Shown: positions 12,429 to 23,300 of the stretch, one piece after another
Numbering within the stretch: position 1 is the stretch's first letter
Layout: each line of letters starts with the position of its first letter
NCBI RefSeq assembly: GCF_905475465.1
Contig: NC_062240.1
Coordinates: forward strand, 4,851,001-4,915,000
Direction of reading: 5' to 3'
DNA: 64,000 bases
Source: Pieris napi
Lineage: Eukaryota; Arthropoda; Insecta; Lepidoptera; Pieridae
Program-made: the position numbers and the translations under genes
The notes under the pieces: model-generated
What the model saw: the letters and a program-made list of their open reading frames with translations, nothing else
The model's database searches: none
What the model was told of the DNA's origin: nothing

Positions 12429-13011
12429 CAGGCAGTCCTCGTACTTCCGTCATGTTAGGTTCTAAAACGCGACGTAAGTCGTGACAATTTTTTTCGTATG
12501 TTTACATGTAAAACTTAAGGATTAAGTTCCACACGGACTCGAAATAAAAAAAAAACTGCATTTATAACAAAGGATATACATAGTTTATTATCAGAAGTAA
12601 GTTCTTAAAATAATTATATGTATATGCACTTATACAACTAGAAATTTAGTTATTTTTGGTATTTGTGTGTTATTTAATTTAATTAATAATTATAAATCTT
12701 TTATATGTAACCAAAATATGTAGTGAGGAATAATAAATTAAACTTTTGTCTTAAAGAAACTATAAATTCTAGATTGCTTCGCTTCTTTCTTGCTATCATA
12801 CAGATCTTGGTAACACTGATAGGCTGCACAAATTTTGTTATTAACGTTGAAACTTCTCTCAATACTAGGGTCATTTTCTTCCAAAATTTTCATGGCATTC
12901 TCCAAATTTGCACAAGACAAGTGAATTCTCCTATGCCGGAAATCGAAACAAATGACGTATGCTTGAGAAATAGTGTCAAAACATTGTTCGACGTACGTCG
13001 AGGACTGCCTG
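12429..13011 (-). mobile_element. Tigger/pogo-like deletion derivative (583 bp)
   Basis: Flanked by TA at 12427-12428 and 13012-13013. The termini are inverted: CAGGCAGTCCTCG at the left and its complement CGAGGACTGCCTG at 12999-13011. This closely resembles the CAGGCATACCTCG start of vertebrate Tigger elements. The interior on the minus strand (12920-12741) encodes a tail like that of Tigger/Jerky transposases (IERSFNVNNKICAAYQCYQD, then an SFFK end). Only the C-terminal part of the transposase survives, so the element is non-autonomous. Confidence 0.75.
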
Positions 13012-13013
13012 TA

Positions 13014-13706
13014 ATATGGATATCTTCAAAACGGTGAAAATATTATTCACTCTTTAAACCATCACGTGCAATGGAAATTTTGACCCTCGAACAGACGAAA
13101 CTTTTAGAGTGAACGAAGCGTAGCTCAATTGACAAGCGTTTGTGCACTGTGAACTTTTAATAATGTGACGGAAACTTAGATAAACTTTATAGTATAAAAT
13201 TAGTGCTGACATTATTTTTTATTAACATACAATAATTATGACTATATGAGAACTAAATTTAATATAAATAATTGATCTGCGTGTAATTTAATTACATAAA
13301 TTAATTAATAAGGTAAAATTAAATTGCACCTAGCCAAAGATATAAAAATAGCTTGTAATTAAACAAAAGCAATTGGATACAATTCAGATAAAGTGAAAAA
13401 AAATAGGGTTTTTCATGTTTCGGAATAGATGTTTGTAGTGCATAAGAAACTTGGGTACGTGATGATTTATTTCTGCTTTAAGATAACATATTGTAAAATT
13501 TAAGAGGGAAGAAAGAAAATGCATGCTTATCACCATACATTGACTTGACAATTGCCCGCGATAGGCAATTGCCGCGATACGTAATATTGCATTTGAGTGT
13601 GAAGTAAAAATTCTGAACAATAGGTTTAGAAGTAATTGAATGGCAATAGACTATATTTAAAAATTTGATTATCTACGTAGGAATTCGCAACCATTATCAA
13701 TAATTG
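13014..13706. other. Intergenic DNA, nothing recognised
   Basis: AT-rich spacer between two DNA transposons. Short open frames here have no family resemblance. Confidence 0.4.
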
Positions 13707-13708
13707 TA

Positions 13709-15097
13709 CGAGCCCCGATGCAAAATAGTTCGTCTAGTATGGAAAGAAGAGTAAATATGGTATATAGTATATAATTAAAAACGTTAAATAAAAAGTAAAC
13801 CACATTTTAAAGTTTATTTTTATTTAAAGTTAATTGAATTTAAATAACATAAAAAATATTTTAAAAAACAACGCTAAAGTATTCGTCTACCCTTGTCACT
13901 CACGTAAAATAGTTCGTCTACCACTTAGTTGTGTCACCTTTGCTCTCAATGACAGCTAATATGTGTAGAGGCATTGCAACCAACGCTGCACACTGCTCAG
14001 GCTTAAATCTTAATTGACTCCCAGACCGCCAAGAGATTAGCCTTTAAGTCGCTCTTCAATCTTGATGGATTTTTACGGAGTACATTTTTCATTTTCCACC
14101 ATAGGGTTTCGATCGGCGCCAAGTCCGGGCTGTTAGATCGCCATTCGATTATAGGGATGCTTTTCGCCAGTAGCCACGTCTTTGTTATCCTTGCAGTATG
14201 GCAGGAGGCACCATCCTGATGAAAAATGTTTAAGTGACGGAATAGAATTAGGGCAGGTAATTCTCTTCGAAAAGGTTTTGATACCTTGCAGCATTGATAG
14301 AACCATCGACAAACTGCATACCACCAACACCTTGTACAGACATGTAGCCCCATATCATAAGAGACGCCGGAAACTCTACTTTGCGTTTGAGACATTCAGT
14401 ATGACATGCCTCATTTTTGTTCCGAATCACTTTTTTCCTTACATCGCCGACTGCCACTTCAAATTTGGACTCGTCACTCAAAATGATACTACACCACTGA
14501 TCGGAAGTCCAATTTAAATGATCACGAGTAAACTTCAACCTCTTTTTCTTTTGTACAGCAGTCAACAGTGGTTTCTTCTTAGCGGTATAAAATCCGTAAC
14601 CCATCTTTTTTCTATCTTTTTAGGACTCTTTTGCAAGTATCAACTGAGACGTCTTTGTGAATCATGTCCTTCCATTTCCCCGTAATTTCTTCAGCTCGAA
14701 CACGACGATTATTTTTGATAATTTTCCTCAGGATTCTGTTTTCTACTGCACTTGTGATGCGTGGTCGACCAGTTTTCTTCAAACAAGAAGTCGTTCAATA
14801 ACTTTAACAAATTTAAATTATGCAACATAATTGTTCAAAGAAGGAATAATCTTATTTTACTCACCGGTAGACGAACTATTTTGCTTATAACTTCTTCAAA
14901 TTTAAAACAGGATATGTATAAATTTAAAAAGCTAAAATAGTTTATTGGTTCATAATTTTAAAAAAAATTGCATAAGTAACGCGACATGTGATAGTAGAAC
15001 AGCTTAATATTTTATATAGATATACAAAAATAATGAAGTTAGAAACAAATCTCAGAGAAAATTTCACACTAGACGAACTATTTTGCATCGGGGCTCG
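13709..15097 (-). mobile_element. Complete Tc1-like transposon with IR/DR ends
   Basis: 1,389 bp bounded by TA at 13707-13708 and 15098-15099. The two 30-bp terminal repeats (13709-13738 and 15068-15097) are perfect inverted complements starting CGAGCCCCGATGC. Shorter copies of the inner half (AAAATAGTTCGTCTA) recur inside at 13906-13920 and, inverted, near 14868-14883. This gives the double-repeat (IR/DR) layout known from some Tc1 elements. Ends and target duplication are intact although the gene is broken. Confidence 0.92.
14003..14790 (-). pseudogene. Tc1-like DD34E transposase, frameshifted
   Basis: The gene runs right to left. From about 14790 to 14610 it encodes a basic helix-turn-helix region (GRPRITSAVENRILRKII). 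From 14604 it continues in another frame with WTSDQWCSIILSDESKF, which carries the first catalytic Asp. At about 14250-14270 the frame shifts again into NIFHQDGASCHTA and SNSPDLAPIETLWWKMKN. The second Asp (QDG) and the Glu (PIE) are separated by 34 residues, the DD34E spacing of Tc1. The stop near 14604 and the later shift mean no single protein is made. Confidence 0.88.
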
Positions 15098-15099
15098 TA

Positions 15100-15609
15100 A
15101 GTAAGTGCACTAGGAACAATGTTGTTAAAACTCATTTATATATGACTAAATACTGTCACTTTATTATTGTTATTTTCTCTATATGATGAACGGGCTCTCA
15201 AATTCGTTGGTCACTAAACAATAGATTTAAGAGTTCCTAAATATAAGGTATGTATTGGTAGAAAAAAACGCTAATCTTAGTGATAGACAACTGTTTATTA
15301 AAATATTTCAACATTTTTGATACACTTTAGTTATGCACTAAATAATCTTAACAGGATTACTGTAGATAGTGACCAAGGGATATTGGTGCATTTAATTGAT
15401 ATGTATTTTAGAATGTCAAATAAAGGCAAACTATACTTTGTTTATTATTCAGTACCACAGCCGAAAAATAAACTCATCGGATTAATAATAATTTATTAAT
15501 TCAACAAAGTGTTTACAGGTGGTACAATAGTTATTGCTAGCTTTTATATTATGCCGGCAGATACAAAACTATTTTAAAAAAATATGCTTTACATTTTTAT
15601 GTACATTTA
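15100..15609. other. Intergenic DNA, nothing recognised
   Basis: AT-rich spacer between the Tc1-like element and a tandem duplication. No gene or repeat ends found. Confidence 0.4.
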
Positions 15610-16309
15610 GGTTACATGACTAACATTGCTTTAAATGAAAATAAATAGAATACTAGACGATAATACTTAAAATACAAAATACACTGAATTAATCTGACAA
15701 ATTATTCATGAAATATGCCATAAAAATGAGACAATGGAAAAAAAGTTAATACAATTACTAAAACAGTCAAATAACTATGTTGTGAAAATGTATAATTAAA
15801 AGAATACTAAAGTCTTAATTTCCACGACAAGAATTAAAAATAGACCTTGAAATAAAGTAGACATTATGTTCCAACAAATTAATAGTTAGATTAATAAGAT
15901 TATAATACTCGAAAATATACGACACCTAAATCAGGTTACATGACAAACATTGTTTTAAAATTTAAATGAAAATAAATAGAATACTAGACGATAATACTTA
16001 AAATACAAAAAAACACTGAAATAATCCGTCAAATTATTCATGAAATATGCCATAAAAATGAGACAATGGAAAAAGAAGGTTATACAATTACACAACAAAA
16101 TAAATTCCGTATTACTAAAACAGTCAAATAATTTTGTTGTGAAAAAGTATAAGTAAAAGAAGACTAAAGTCTTAATTTTCATCACAAGAATTAATACATA
16201 CATATAAAATAGACCTTGAAATAAAGTAGACATATATGTTCGAACAAATTAATAGTAAGATGAATAAGATTATAATTAGCGACTCGAAAATATTAAATTT
16301 ACGACACCT
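15610..16309. repeat. Tandem duplication, two diverged 320-375 bp copies
   Basis: Copy 1 (about 15610-15930) and copy 2 (about 15934-16309) start with nearly the same sequence (GGTTACATGAC, then AACATTG) and keep the same order of motifs to the end (ATAGACCTTGAAATAAAGTA, then ACGACACCTA). Copy 2 carries several small insertions. The block is downstream of the WASp stop and could be within its 3' UTR, but I cannot place the WASp poly(A) site. Confidence 0.75.
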
Positions 16310-16789
16310 AGTTATTAGAAGAATTAAGGTACTTTTATAATCACCAACGTTTTTCTTCAGTCCTTTGCCTAATGAAAAACTATGTACAAGATTATAATTA
16401 CTATTTTATCATTAAAATAAAATTATCCTAGAAGTTTTGGGCGGGTCACATTACATGTGGTATACAGTTATACTGAATTTCAAATTAATTTAATTACTAT
16501 CAACGAAGCAGCTATATGATGAAATATGGACCTGCTAAAATAATTGTTATTCAATACATATTTGGGTTAGCTTTTTGAGCACTTTATTTGTTATGCTTGA
16601 TTAATATTTTACACATTTTTCTAAAACAACCATACATAGATTTTCCGCAATTTCTTACCCTTGGCACATCATTTGTCATTATATTTCTGCTTAATAGGCA
16701 ATGTTAATCTCAAAGAGAATAGTATTAAAACGCGAGTTATAACAATATTAACAAAACCTGACATTACGAGTCCCACATAAGTACAGTTA

Positions 16790-17010
16790 ATCGTTCAAGT
16801 ATTACGTCACGCAATTTTTGGAGATTATTGACAACAATTGAGATTAGGTACTCTTTATACCTAAAAGTTACCATTATGTGGTGTAAAGTACTGGAAATTC
16901 GAATAATATTAACAATAACGCTTAATTCAATCCCCGCCCCGCATCGTAACGTTTTACACAAAAGGAACCCCCCCTCCCAAAATTCGTTACGTAATACTTG
17001 AGCGCTCCCG
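16790..17010. mobile_element. MITE, copy 1 of a family also at 60.5 kb
   Basis: Begins with GTTCAAGTATTACGTCACGC and ends with the near complement (GTTACGTAATACTTGAGCG), so it has inverted ends. The interior (AAAAGTTACCATTATGTGG and a CCCC-rich patch near 16975) matches 60531-60803 almost throughout. A segment of about 50 bp present in the other copy is missing here. No coding capacity. Confidence 0.8.
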
Positions 17011-17365
17011 AAACTAGGAGATTGAATTGTAAAATTCCAGCGGATTCCAAATAACAACTTCGCGGCATGATGGAGTTCATATGGCAATATTTAAATAGGT
17101 TTAAATCACCAAATAGTAAAATACCTCTCGCTGACCATGAGTCATCAAAACGTTGATTAAAATAATTCGCGTATAAATAGATATTGCAACGTGAAACGCG
17201 TACACCAAAGACAATATCAATATAACAGATGTGTAAGCTTTATCAAGAGGATGAATCAACAATAATAATCATCAAAGAGCTACTTAAAACACTCACTATG
17301 TCATCGCCTCACATACAAAGGTTCAGTTTTGCTAAAACCGGAGGAAGGGCTTTTGTAAGAGATGT

Positions 17366-20300
17366 CTAATCGTCCCACTCTCCGTCGCTAGTAGTTTCGC
17401 TGTCTTCGGAGTCCGATGAATGTATGGCTCGTGCACGTTCCTGTAAAGCTTTAGCGAGAGCGCCCGCTAGGCCGCACGTGGGAGGTCTATCTTCCGTCAC
17501 TTGGTTTGTGCTGGGGGGCTTTACCTGTACCAATGAGTTTAGAATTATCTATATATATATAAATGGTCTTCGTTTGTGGCTCCTTCACGCCTAAACCACT
17601 GATCGTATCGACATGAAACTACTGCCATTCGATGCGAAGTTTAGATGGTTTATGGCTATTTATTTTTTAAATTCCAACATAACTTAATTTTTTTATTGCT
17701 GTTTTACTTTTGAAAATTTATACATTTACTTTTTTACGGACTTCACCGCGGAAACATTCGGGGAGGCTTCCTAGAACCTCAAAACGTCAACATCTGTTAA
17801 AAACTCGATTTTCGAAAATTTTCAATTTTCTTAGCGGGAAGTTAAAAAGAAGAATAATAAAAATATGAATAAAATTATAATAATGAAACATAAAATTTTA
17901 TTTATTTCCTATTTTAATTCGCCCCACAAAGCGGGCGGGAAACGGCTAGTAAAAATATATACGCAAATAACGAACGTAAATGATTTGAAGCAATCCATAA
18001 TATTTGACGCAAAGTCTAGTTATCTTAGAGAAACAAACGAACTATAACTTAAAGGAGAAAATATACGTACAACAGATATTCTTAAGACGAAACTATTATT
18101 AGGTAAAACAAAAGCATTCGATTATAAGCAACACTTGATTTCATGTGAGAAAAAATAACTTACGGCTCTCAAGTTAAATCCCTGTCTTATTTCGCTGAGC
18201 AAATTACTTCTGCTATCTTCATTGGCTGGCTGTTTAGCGACCGCTTCAACTTTCTGAAGAAAATATTAAGAAAAATAATTAATACTAATTCTTTGAGCAA
18301 CACAGTATGGGTTCCTCTTTTGGGCAGTTATATAACTAATTTGTAAAAACAGTTAGTTTTCTTACTATTCATTCTTACATTTTATATACTTGAGTATATA
18401 AAATGTAATGATATTGATATCACTCATTAACAGACGGGAAAATTATTTGGATATTATCGTAGATCAAATTAATTTTTATATATTATACCCGTAAAGTCTT
18501 ATTCCCGTTGCGTATGCTATCCATGAGGGCCGCCCTAGGGTCGTTGCTGGCTTCTGCCGGCATGGGCGGGGCGGGCGGCGGCGCTGGGGCAGGAGGAGGC
18601 GGAGGCGGGGCGGGCGGCGCAGCGCTGGGTGGCGGAGGAGGCGGCACCGACGGAGGGCCACCAGATGGAGCTATCAAATATTCAAATGAACTTAAGCATA
18701 CCACTATAGTTTAATAAATGATAAATGTATGCCAAATGTTTTGGTCCTTCGAAACGAAATTTCTGACGAAACGGATAAGGAATATATTATATAGTAATTT
18801 ATAGAAATTGTAAAACAGTTGCTATATATTGTACATACAGTTCACGAATACAAAAATAACTTTATTCTATGACAAATTATTATGTACTTACGTTGGTTCG
18901 GGCGGGGCGGCGGCGGGTTCCGTGGCGCTGTAATAGCGGGGGGTGGCGGGGGAGGCGGCACCGCCCGTGCCGGGGGCGGAGGAGGCGCCCTGGACGCTGA
19001 ACAATAATTATTTTTTCACAATTCTTCGTAGTGTAAAATATCGAATATAAGAATAATTATGAAATATTTATATTTGTCCTTATTTCTTTCTGTTCCACCA
19101 AAGCAAAATTACGAAATTCACTAAACAACAAATACATCTTTAATATTTAAAATGAAACCTAAAATTTTATTATGAAATCTCCCAAAATTATATACTTTAC
19201 AAGAATTTTTTAATTCACACAAAATCAAATTCGGTACATGGGCTTGCGTGCGTGACTAGTCAAATATATATATATATATATATATACTAGTGGACCCGAC
19301 AGACGTTGTCCTGCATGATATTTCAAGCGATTAGTAAAGCAAAGTATGAAAGAACCATCTGCAGCGCCATCTGGCGGGCTGATTTGTGAATCTAAACCAT
19401 TCCCAGATCCCCTTGAACACACACAAAAAATTTCATCAAAATCGTTCCAGTCAAATCATAATACTATTCAAATACATATTATTTCTTGTATGAACGCTTT
19501 CGATGATATGAGATTTTGTGAAAATAATGGTAATACTTACGTGGGGCGGGCGGATGCGCGTGCGGCGCTCTCGAAGGCACGGGAGGAGCAGGCGGTGGGG
19601 GAGGCACCGCCCCACTGCGGGGGGAATCTGCGACAACATAGTAATATAATTTATTTTAAACTTATTTGCATAAAATTTAAAAAAATAAAAATATAATTTT
19701 GGAGACCAATGGTCTCCTACGGTCGGTACTAAGTAATTATAATAATAAATCAAAATATTTGTATAATAAAAATTACATGTTGAAATATGAAAAGAAAATG
19801 TTTTATTTATATTATTTTTTCCACTAACCCTAATGAGAAGCTCTACAATTCGACACATATGTTTCTTTATAGTATAAATGAACCATCTTGGTCCGATTAT
19901 ATGACATTTACTGTATGGGTTAGAAAAATAATAAACGGCAAAGGTAAATAGAAAAAAAAACTTACATTTAGGTGGCTCTTCATGCAACTCCTCCTTGACG
20001 GCATCGTATCCTCCATGAGTGTTGATGAAATCGTAAATAAATTGTCGCGTATCCCGATCGATAAGCTGAATATCACTTATTCCCGCTTTCGAGAAGAACG
20101 AACGCATATCCGCTTCCGGAAGGTTGCCGACATCAAACCCTGGAAATAAAGTGTTTACTTTTTAAGCCATGAATTTAACCTAATGAGTACGACTTTTTTT
20201 TATCGAGAAGGAATTGTTGGTTGCGCAGACGCATGTGGGCAACAACAGCATTTAGATAAGCACATAATAAATAAAATAAAATGTAATTTATGACTATTCA

Positions 20301-23300
20301 AAACCATAATATACCAGGTGCCAAGAAACGTGAACTTTCCTTACAAAATATATAATGTTTATGTAATTTTTTAAAGTCCTGTGAATACTATGTTATATGT
20401 TAGTGCTAAGCGATCTGTTTCAGGACGCAGTATTGATTTTTTAATTATTCGAAACCTATTGATACAAAGATTAGGTTAGAGCATATATTATATATTTCTT
20501 GGCATTATTTTTTTGTTGCACAAAACACATTCGACAAACACACAATTTAATTTCAATTGTAAAGTAGTAAGAAAAATATGAACAACATACCTTTTTCAGC
20601 ATCCCAACCAACGTGTGAAACATGTTTGAAGTCCTGTGGTGCGCCGATATCGGCTTTTGTGAGCTTTCTCGCTTTCGGTTTCTTGCCTTTTAGTGTATAA
20701 CCTATTAAAATAAAAGAATATGTTTATTATGGAATATAAGATACAGGTATCACTTATTCCACGTCATTAAATTTAAATCGGTAGACATCCCTACTCATCC
20801 GCAAAGAAGACAGAGGGTGTAGGCTGAGAGAAAAAGCCGGCGTAAAAAACTCTCGGTACTCTTTTAAAATAGCAAATCATCAAACAACACTTATTTTAAA
20901 ACAAATATCGGAAATTAATTAGAAGTAGCCTGTCTAGCACTAGTCCCAGGCCCTTTTATCAACTACATAATCGTTAACTTTTTACACAGCTTTTCTTTAA
21001 TACATTTCTTAAATTTATTAAAAGAGAGAGCCTCTTGGATTTTATTAAATTAAAGTATCCTTTTCCTTATTAAAGTATCATATCATATTAATTTTTAATA
21101 TAAAATAATTCCCTGATTAACACATCCAAAACACTGCCTAAAGATATAATAAATGCTAATCATATCCAAGAGTATACGAGGTAAACCAGGTGGCATTACT
21201 AACTTGATATCGTATTCGTTTTCTGCGGCTGAACGGGTTGCGGAGCGGGCGTAGGAGCGGGTGGTAGAGCGGGTGGTGGAGCGTGGGCGACTCCATTCAT
21301 ACGAGACTGATTCGAACCTGTACTGTTAGCTCTAGCCGCTTCCATAGAACGATGACGTCTATCTGTAATACATATATTTTAAACTTTATGTATAACATTT
21401 TTATTATACTAATATATAATATATACATATATAATCTAATATAATATTTTTATTTCAACTCAAAATATTTTTGATGATAAATTTAACTAATAGACTGGCC
21501 TGTTTGCCTATGAAAAACAACATCAAGACAGAAACATAAATCTTAATTTCTCGTGTAAGATAAATCCAATTCTATAATGCGAGATGTTTAATGATGTAGA
21601 TACCAATACATTCCACCGCCTACGTGTTTGTACACAAGCATATTGTTAGCACGCGATCATTATATCATGTCTGACTCAGTTGCGTGATCTGATCATTTAA
21701 ACATACTAATCACCTTATCAGCCAATAAATGTTGCCTTGACTTACTATAAGTTAAGATTTGGCTAAAATCTAGAATTTCTTTTGCATTTACATAACTCTA
21801 TACAGTAGTAGGATATTATTTAAAGTCATACCGACGAAGATGAACTCAAGACTGATAGTTTTTTTTTTATAGAACAGGGGGCAAACGGGCAGAAGGCTCA
21901 CCTGATGTTAAGTGATACCGCCGCCCATGGACACTCTCAATGCCAGAGGGCTCGCGAGTGCGTTGCCGGCCTTACAAGAATTGATAAAATATAAATATGC
22001 CGCATAGTTCGAATTAAAAATTAATAAATGTATCCACAAAATGACTACATAAATTTCCTAATATCCCAATACACACGCATTAGCATTTGGTGTTAATGTG
22101 TTTAATAGCTATAATAATCACCCGTGTTGCGGCAACTAATCAACCTTCCGTGCCTTTTATTTGGAAACAATTTTTACTTTGGCAGGAAGGTCCAGAAACT
22201 TCGTATTTGGTCATTTGAAGCGGTAAGATATCGCGAAGGAATATTACGTATAAGTTATAAGGAAATTTAATGTTTCGTAAATTCACACGGGATTTATTAC
22301 AATTTGCCAATTACTTAATTGGGGCTAAATTATAATTAAATTAATTAAGCCATGAATATATAATTTAACGAGGCGACCATTTAGGATAATTTAAAGGAAA
22401 CTATATTATATAATGCGATATTTTGTCAGAGGTAAAAAAAAATAATGTGTCATAAATCTACTTTGATGACGTTTTCACGCCGTTCAAAGATCAAGGTTTT
22501 CTTTATATCCGAGAAGGTCTTTAACATTTATTTATTTTTAATTTGTGTTTCTGTTATTGCTGAGAATGCACGCAAAATACTAAACAGTTATATTTATATC
22601 ATTTATGTAAACATATTTATTAAACCTAGCATTGTCACATGAACATTCAACTTAATTTCAAGTCATTCTCTTTTTATCAACATACCAGTTTGAGCACCTT
22701 TATATTATTCGAGTAACAACTTAATAGTAGTATCTCTACAGTTAAAGATCTAAGCCTAGGCTTTAATATATAACCTTCAATAAAAGGCTCGACAGTGAAA
22801 GTTAAGGCAACGAACCTTCGCGTCTTTTTTTCCGCATTTCGATTTTCTCTATGAGAATGTTTCTCAAGGCGCGCGCCTCATCTTCATTTGCGAAGTTAAA
22901 TGCTGTCATGTATTCCTGAAATATAATTACTTATTTTTAATTCACTAACATAATAAAGTTTTGTAACTCCATAGTTTCTAAAGTGGCACAGGATTTCGGG
23001 TTTTCTTAACAGGTCTTGTCAAATTTTCCATGCTTTGAAATTCTTAAGTGATCTACAAAACAGAGCACTTTTGAAACTGATGAAATTATAGTTGGTTGCT
23101 AAGCGCTAGGTGTTTGCCAGTCGTGCATGTGTAACCTGCCTAAATAAAGTAAGACTGGAAAAAATAAGAGGACTATGCTACAAGCGAAATATTTCATGCT
23201 GGGGTTTCGGTCTCGGGAACTGCTGAATGATTTTAAATAATTGCTATTGATGTCATATTTTACGAATTTTATACTATAGTAAGGTAAAACATAATTGCAT

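Noticed and set aside
14182..14517. Plus-strand frame of 111 codons
   Set aside because: Antisense to the Tc1-like transposase, without domain resemblance.
18508..18714. Plus-strand Gly-rich frame
   Set aside because: Antisense shadow of the WASp polyproline and WH2 exon.
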